Positions 58,557 through 64,000 of a DNA stretch of 64,000 nt are shown here, one piece after another. The translations under genes were made by a program, and so were the position numbers. The DNA lies in the NCBI GenBank assembly GCA_014904985.1, contig MU128997.1:124001-188000 (forward strand), given 5' to 3'. The notes below the pieces were generated by a model, which was given only the letters and a program-made list of their open reading frames with translations, had not been told where the DNA came from and searched no databases. Within the stretch, counting starts at the first letter, position 1; the number at the start of each line of letters is the position of its first letter. This DNA comes from Hydnum rufescens UP504 (Eukaryota > Basidiomycota > Agaricomycetes > Cantharellales > Hydnaceae).

Positions 58557-61500
58557 ATGAACACCGATGATTTTGCTTCCCTTGTCTCTAGAGCGAACCC
58601 AGCGGCCGCAACCAGAGGTCAATATGGCCATGTCCAACCCTCCATTTCATCACCAGCGGCACGGAGTAACCAATACGATCTCGACCCCTTCTTTGACGAC
58701 GACGACGATGCGACGAGCGTAAACACACACGCATATCCTACATCTGTCCGCACGAATAATGTCCTGATGGACAGTATGCCTGACCTCCCACTTGCACAAA
58801 ACGCAGCACCTCCAGCTGGCACTAGTTCATCGCGGCCTGGTGCCAGTGGCACTAGCATACCGAAGGGGTGGGACTTTGATGATGATCATACGGTTTTGCC
58901 ACCTCCAACTACAAGTCCGCAGTCTTCGGCTCCTTCCAGACGTGCGAAGAAGAAATGGTTATGGAAATGGCCATGGACAAAAGAACAGCGACTTGAAGGG
59001 GATCGCGAGGTATGGCTCAATGATTTGGAGAAGAATCAAACCCAAGGGTTTTGTTCCAACTATGTTTCAACGAGCAAATATAACGCTGTGACTTTTGTAC
59101 CAAAATTCCTTGCGGGTGAATACTTTGATGCACAGAACATTTATTGGTGGTCCTTAACAGCCGTCTCCGTATAGAACAATTCTCCAAGTATGCCAACGTA
59201 TTCTTCTTATTTACTGGTAAGTTATCGATGCATTCTCTACGCACAGGCCGATCCGGGCCACTGACTGATAGTCCTATGTAGCTATAATACAACAAATTCC
59301 GGGTGTATCTCCTACCAATCGATGGACGACCATCGCTCCCCTTGGCCTCGTCTTGCTTGCCAGTGCTTATAAAGAGATGGAAGAGGACTTGGTATGGATG
59401 ACGCATGTAGAATCTTGCATTTGATTGCTCATTCTGATTAATACCACCCAGAAACGGCATCAGTCTGACTCCGAGCTCAACTCCCGACTTACGCAAGTCC
59501 TCAATTCAATCAGTGGTACGTTCGAACCTCGAAAATGGCAAGATATTGCCGTGGGAGATGTCGTCCGACTCGAATCAGACGCATTCATCCCTGCCGACCT
59601 GGTTCTCATCAGCACCAGCGAGCCCGAAGGTTTGTGTTATATCGAAACAAGTAATTTAGATGGGTGAGGGTTTTCTTTATTTATTTATTCTCGTTTACAT
59701 TTCGCATTCCCTATCTCATCTAAACCATGCTTCCGCATGTGTGAAGGGAAACAAATCTCAAAATCAAGCAGGCCTCTCCTCAAACGTTTGAGTTGATTTC
59801 ACCACCGTCCATCATGTCGCTTCGAGGCAAAATGCGTTCTGAACAGCCAAATAACTCCCTTTACACGTTTGAAGCCACCCTTGTCCGCGAAATCGGAGGT
59901 GGCGGATTTTCTGGACCCTCAGAGCGCCAAATTCCCATTGGCCCGGACCAGTTGCTTTTACGGGGGCTCAACTACGGAACACACCGTGGGTTTACGGGAT
60001 TGCTGTTTTCACTGGCCATGAGACGAAGTTGATGAAGAATGCTACGTCTGTATCCTTGAACATTCTTCCATGTTGCGTTATAATGCTGATCGAGGCTTCA
60101 TAAAAAGCGCTGCTCCCATTAAGCGAACTGCCGTGGAGCGACAGGTCAATGTGCAGATCGTCTTCCTTTTCATCCTATTGTTAGTGCTGTCGCTAGCATC
60201 TACACTTGGGAGCAGCATCCAAACTGTAAGCGAATTGTAGTTCGTCAAGAATTGAAGCTCATCCATTATGTCGACGTAGTGGTTCTTCTCCAGTAATCAA
60301 TGGTACTTGCTGATATCACAAAGCATTTCCGCTCGAGGTTTGTCACGAAATAATATCTATCCTCCACATGACTTATCAGCATTGTTTAATCCAGCCCAAG
60401 ATTTCGTAGAGAGTACGCGGTGCCATATTATTTCGAGATGTTCTTACAACGAACCATGTGAACAGATATCCTCACATTCATCATCCTATACAACAATCTT
60501 ATCCCAATATCGTGAGTGAACGTTTTGAGAGTGACACTGCCTATCGTGTCTGAAGTCTGGCGTCAAGGTTAATTGTTACTATGGAAGTCGTCAAGTTTCA
60601 GCAAGCGCAACTCATCAACTCGGATCTAGACATGTACTACGCGCCCACGGACACCCCAGCGCTCTGCCGAACATCCTCTCTAGTCGAAGAGCTTGGCCAG
60701 ATCGAATATATCTTCTCCGACAAAACCGGCACCCTCACGCAGAATATCATGGAATTTCGTCTTTGTTCGATTGCAGGCCAGGAATACGCAGAACAGCGGA
60801 CCGATGATTCTAAGGATAGTCTACGGACATTTAATGAATTACGGGGTTTGCTCAGCGGTGGAGATCCGTTTGTGGATCCATCTACACCACACCTTGTGTC
60901 CGACTTTTCAGCCATAACTGATCAAAACCGGGAAAAGGAAGTGATCAAAGAGTTTCTGACAGTTCTGGCTGTGTGCCATACTGTCATTCCTGAAATGAAG
61001 GGCGAGAAGATGGTGTATCAGGCGTCGAGTCCCGATGAGGCTGCTCTTGTCTCGGGAGCTGAATTGCTAGGCTATCGGTTCCACGTGTGTGTTTCTTTCT
61101 GAATCTCATAACGGCCGCGTTCTAACGGTTATATTGCACTATCAGACCCGGAAACCGAAGTCCGTTTTTGTAAATATTCAAGGGGAATCGCTGGAATTCC
61201 AGGTGCTCAACGTATGCGAATTCAACTCCAGCCGAAAACGGATGTCGACGGTCATCCGCGGGCCAGACGGGCGCATTAAATTGTACTGTAAGGGTGCGGA
61301 TACCGTGATATTGGAACGCCTTAGCCCAAATCAGCCGTACTCGGACGCAACCATGTCGCATCTTGAGGTAATGTCTGAGGTGCTACGTCCCCCACGGGGT
61401 GCCCTGATCTGATCTCTGTATTCAGGACTATGCTACTGAGGGCCTGCGAACCTTGTGTTTCGCAATGCGTGACATTCCTGAGACCGAATATAAGACGTGG

Positions 61501-63823
61501 TCTGGTATATATAACCAGGCAGCGGCAACTATCAATGGCAGAGGCGAAGCACTTGACAAGGCTGCAGAGATTATCGAGAAAGATATGTTCTTGTTAGGGG
61601 CGACTGCTATCGAAGATAAACTTCAAGATGGAGTTCCCGACACTATTCACACCTTACAACAGGCCGGGATCAAGGTGAGACTCATGGAAGATTCCTATTG
61701 TCGCCTATTTCATGCTGAACCAGTGACGGGGTAGATCTGGGTTTTGACTGGCGACAGACAAGAAACTGCTATCAACATCGGCTTGTCCTGCCGACTGATT
61801 ACTGAATCTATGAACCTAGTGCGTGCCTGGGGAGTTCGTGACAGCACCTTGTTTCAATAGCATTTGTCTCATTTAGGTCATCGTCAATGAGGAGAACGCT
61901 CATGACACATCGGAGTTCTTGACTAAACGTCTGTTGGCGATCAAGAATCAGCGGAATACCGGCGAACTGGAGGATCTCGCTCTGATTATAGGCGTGTTTT
62001 GTCTCGGGTTCCCGTGGCTCTATCAGAATCTGGTACTAACGGGCTACGATAGATGGCAAGAGCCTTACGTTTGCGCTGGAGAAGGAGCTCTCCAAAACTT
62101 TCCTCGAGTTGGCAATCATGTGCAAAGCTGTGATATGTTGTAAGAACAATAGTCACTCCGTTAGATCCCCCCACTGCCATACAACTTCTCTTGATAGGTC
62201 GTGTTTCACCATTGCAGAAGGCACTGGTTGTCAAGCTGGTGAAGAAGAATCAGAAAGCTATACTTCTCGCGATCGGAGATGGCGCAAACGACGTCAGCAT
62301 GATTCAGGCTGCTCACATTGGAGTTGGAATATCTGGAGTTGAGGTATTGGTGTCTCAGCTGTATTGAAGGAACCCGAAGGTCATTAACCCCCTTTTCATA
62401 GGGTCTGCAAGCTGCACGCTCCGCAGATGTTTCGATTTCCCAATTCCGGTATTTGAGGAAACTCTTGTTGGTGCACGGTGCATGGAGTTATCAGCGCCTT
62501 TCTAAATTGATCCTGTGTACGCTTGGGACTACCAGGTCCGGTCGAATGTGCATCACTGATGAGTCACCATAGATTCATTTTACAAGAACATTGCGTTGTA
62601 TATGACGCAGTTTTGGGCAAGTTGTCATCTCTGTTCTCGGGGGCGATAACACATTAACCTGGCGCGCTACAGTTCTCTTTTTTCAATAATTTCTCGGGTC
62701 AGATCGCCTTCGAATCCTGGACACTATCTCTGTATAATGTTGTTTTCACTGTTTTACCCCCGCTGGTTATCGGGATTTTCGATCAATTCGTCTCTGCGAG
62801 AATACTTGATCGATATCCACAACTATACTCTCTTGGACAGAAAAATGCGTTCTTCACTCCTTTCGCTTTTTGGTTGTGGGTCGGGAACGCCTTGTATCAC
62901 AGTTTGGTGCGTATTCTGCCAATATGAATGCGAGCTCAGGCCAACCATTTAATTGATTATGCCAATATAGCTACTCTTCACGGCATCGATCATCTTGTTC
63001 TGGGGTGATTCCAAAGAACCGAGTGGTCTTGATTCGGGGCATTGGGTGTGGGGTGCCATACTCTACATGATGGTTCTAATGACAGTGCTTGGGAAGGCAG
63101 CGGTGATTTCTGAGTGAGTGAATGCATGCCTCTAAAATCTTCACTCCTGAAGTTCTATTTCTCAGCCTTTGGACCAAATATACTGTTGCGGGTGAGCCGG
63201 AAATCAAACATCGTTATCTCCGGTAGACTGAAACCTAACCCCCTCTCCGTTCCTAGCTATCCCCGGTTCTCTCATCTTCACCATGGTGTTCCTCCCGATA
63301 TATGCGATTGTTGCACCGGCAATTGGGTTCTCTATGGAGTACCAGAACATTGTACCCCGGCTATGGTCTGATCCGGTGATGTGGTTCAGTATTGTAGTGT
63401 TCCCTGTTGTTTGCTTGGGTCGGGATTACATGTGGAAATAGTGCGTTGCGTCCCTTGGACCAGGTTCTGCCGACGAGTTCTTATTCTCCTCCCCCCTTTT
63501 CCCCCATTGCTTAGCTATAAGCACACATACCGGCCAATGTCGTACCATATTGCGCAGGAACTCCAAAAGTACAACATCCCAGACTATCGGCCGCGGCAGG
63601 AGCAGTATGCCTGTTTGTTTTTTTCCGACGACAGTACGAGCTCATCACTGTCACTGGCCCTAGGTTCCAGAAGGCAATCAAGAAAGTGCGGGCTGTGCAG
63701 CGAATGCGTCGGAATCGTGGTTTCGCATTTAGCCAGACGGAAGATCCTGCGAGACAAGATCAGGCTCGACTTATTCGGGCGTACGATACATCCAAGTCCC
63801 ATGCACGGCCAACGGGGTTGTAG
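58557..63823 (+). CDS. DRS2: P4-ATPase phospholipid flippase, DRS2 type
   Basis: Moves aminophospholipids to the cytosolic leaflet of Golgi/endosome membranes, usually with a CDC50 partner. Starts [20 protein letters not shown]; an acidic disordered N-terminus, then [34 protein letters not shown] (span 1), [14 protein letters not shown] (actuator loop), [38 protein letters not shown], the phosphorylation site [76 protein letters not shown], and C-terminal spans through [18 protein letters not shown] and [20 protein letters not shown]. Ends [13 protein letters not shown] (stop 63821-63823). Many short introns, two with GC donors (61992-62052 and 62617-62672). One certain frame break: a G5 run at 59962-59966, where [16 protein letters not shown] needs G6. 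All catalytic motifs are intact. Confidence 0.93.
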
Positions 63824-64000
63824 TTATTGATCTTATCGAATGATTTCGTTATCTTGTCGTTTGTCCTGTTTCCGGATCCTTGGCGGAAGGCTATTGTAGC
63901 CAAGAGGAAGTGCATGCAAATATGCAAACTCCTTCCTAGTCATCGTGGTGCCAATCTCCCTTGCTTGGTCTCCATAAATTGACCTCATCGTGATTGTCGC
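63824..64000. other. 3' flank of the flippase gene
   Basis: 177 bp after the DRS2 stop to the window end; probably 3' UTR. No poly-A signal identified with confidence. Confidence 0.4.

Noticed and set aside
59118..59174. Extra exon [14 protein letters not shown] in the flippase
   Set aside because: It is intron sequence; splicing GTGAAT..TATAG restores [14 protein letters not shown].

Overview
This is a 64 kb window of nuclear DNA from a filamentous basidiomycete fungus, most likely an Agaricomycete. The evidence is dense genes on both strands, many introns of about 50-65 bp with GT(A/G)NGT..YAG borders and CTAAC/CTGAC-like branch sites, and proteins typical of the group: a fused bioDA gene, an RRM+YTH protein, a PPZ phosphatase with a disordered N-terminus, and several very long Ser/Pro/Arg-rich proteins. 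I see no operon, CRISPR array, tRNA, rRNA or intact transposon. All gene models are my own splicing by eye. Outer limits are usually firmer than individual exon borders.

Layout. 0-5 kb (+): 3' end of aminodeoxychorismate lyase, a BEM46/ABHD13 alpha/beta hydrolase, and a proline-rich protein with a DUF6699-like C-terminus. 5-12 kb (-): LTO1 (Fe-S adaptor), an RRM+YTH m6A reader, and the checkpoint clamp loader RAD17. 12-19 kb (+): a 4E-T-like eIF4E-binding protein, divergent from RAD17, and a Gfo/Idh/MocA oxidoreductase. 21-23 kb (-): a B-type cyclin. 25-28 kb (+): bifunctional biotin gene bioDA, convergent with dihydrofolate reductase (-). 31-34 kb (+): ribosomal protein S11 (uS17) and a PPZ-type phosphatase. 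36-40 kb (-): an O-fucosyltransferase-like type II membrane protein and a nucleotidyltransferase-fold protein. 41-55 kb (-): a giant RING-H2 E3 ligase, an unknown basic disordered protein, a RhoGAP-like protein, COX4, and an unknown single-membrane-span protein. 55-64 kb (+): a multi-pass membrane protein and a DRS2-type P4-ATPase flippase.

The genes are mostly housekeeping. Folate (ABZ2, DHFR) and biotin (bioDA) synthesis, translation control (4E-T, RPS11), membrane lipid handling and genome maintenance sit together, with no sign of a coordinated cluster or horizontally acquired island. Two sequence-wide properties stand out. Several introns use GC-AG borders (five candidates). Many otherwise well conserved genes carry single-base frame breaks, often in homopolymers, which points to consensus error or, for the YTH gene, possible decay. 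I found no convincing new biological system. The most interesting leads are a RhoGAP lacking its arginine finger, a stop-free 60-bp GC-AG intron inside the PPZ catalytic domain, and a perfect palindrome upstream of bioDA.
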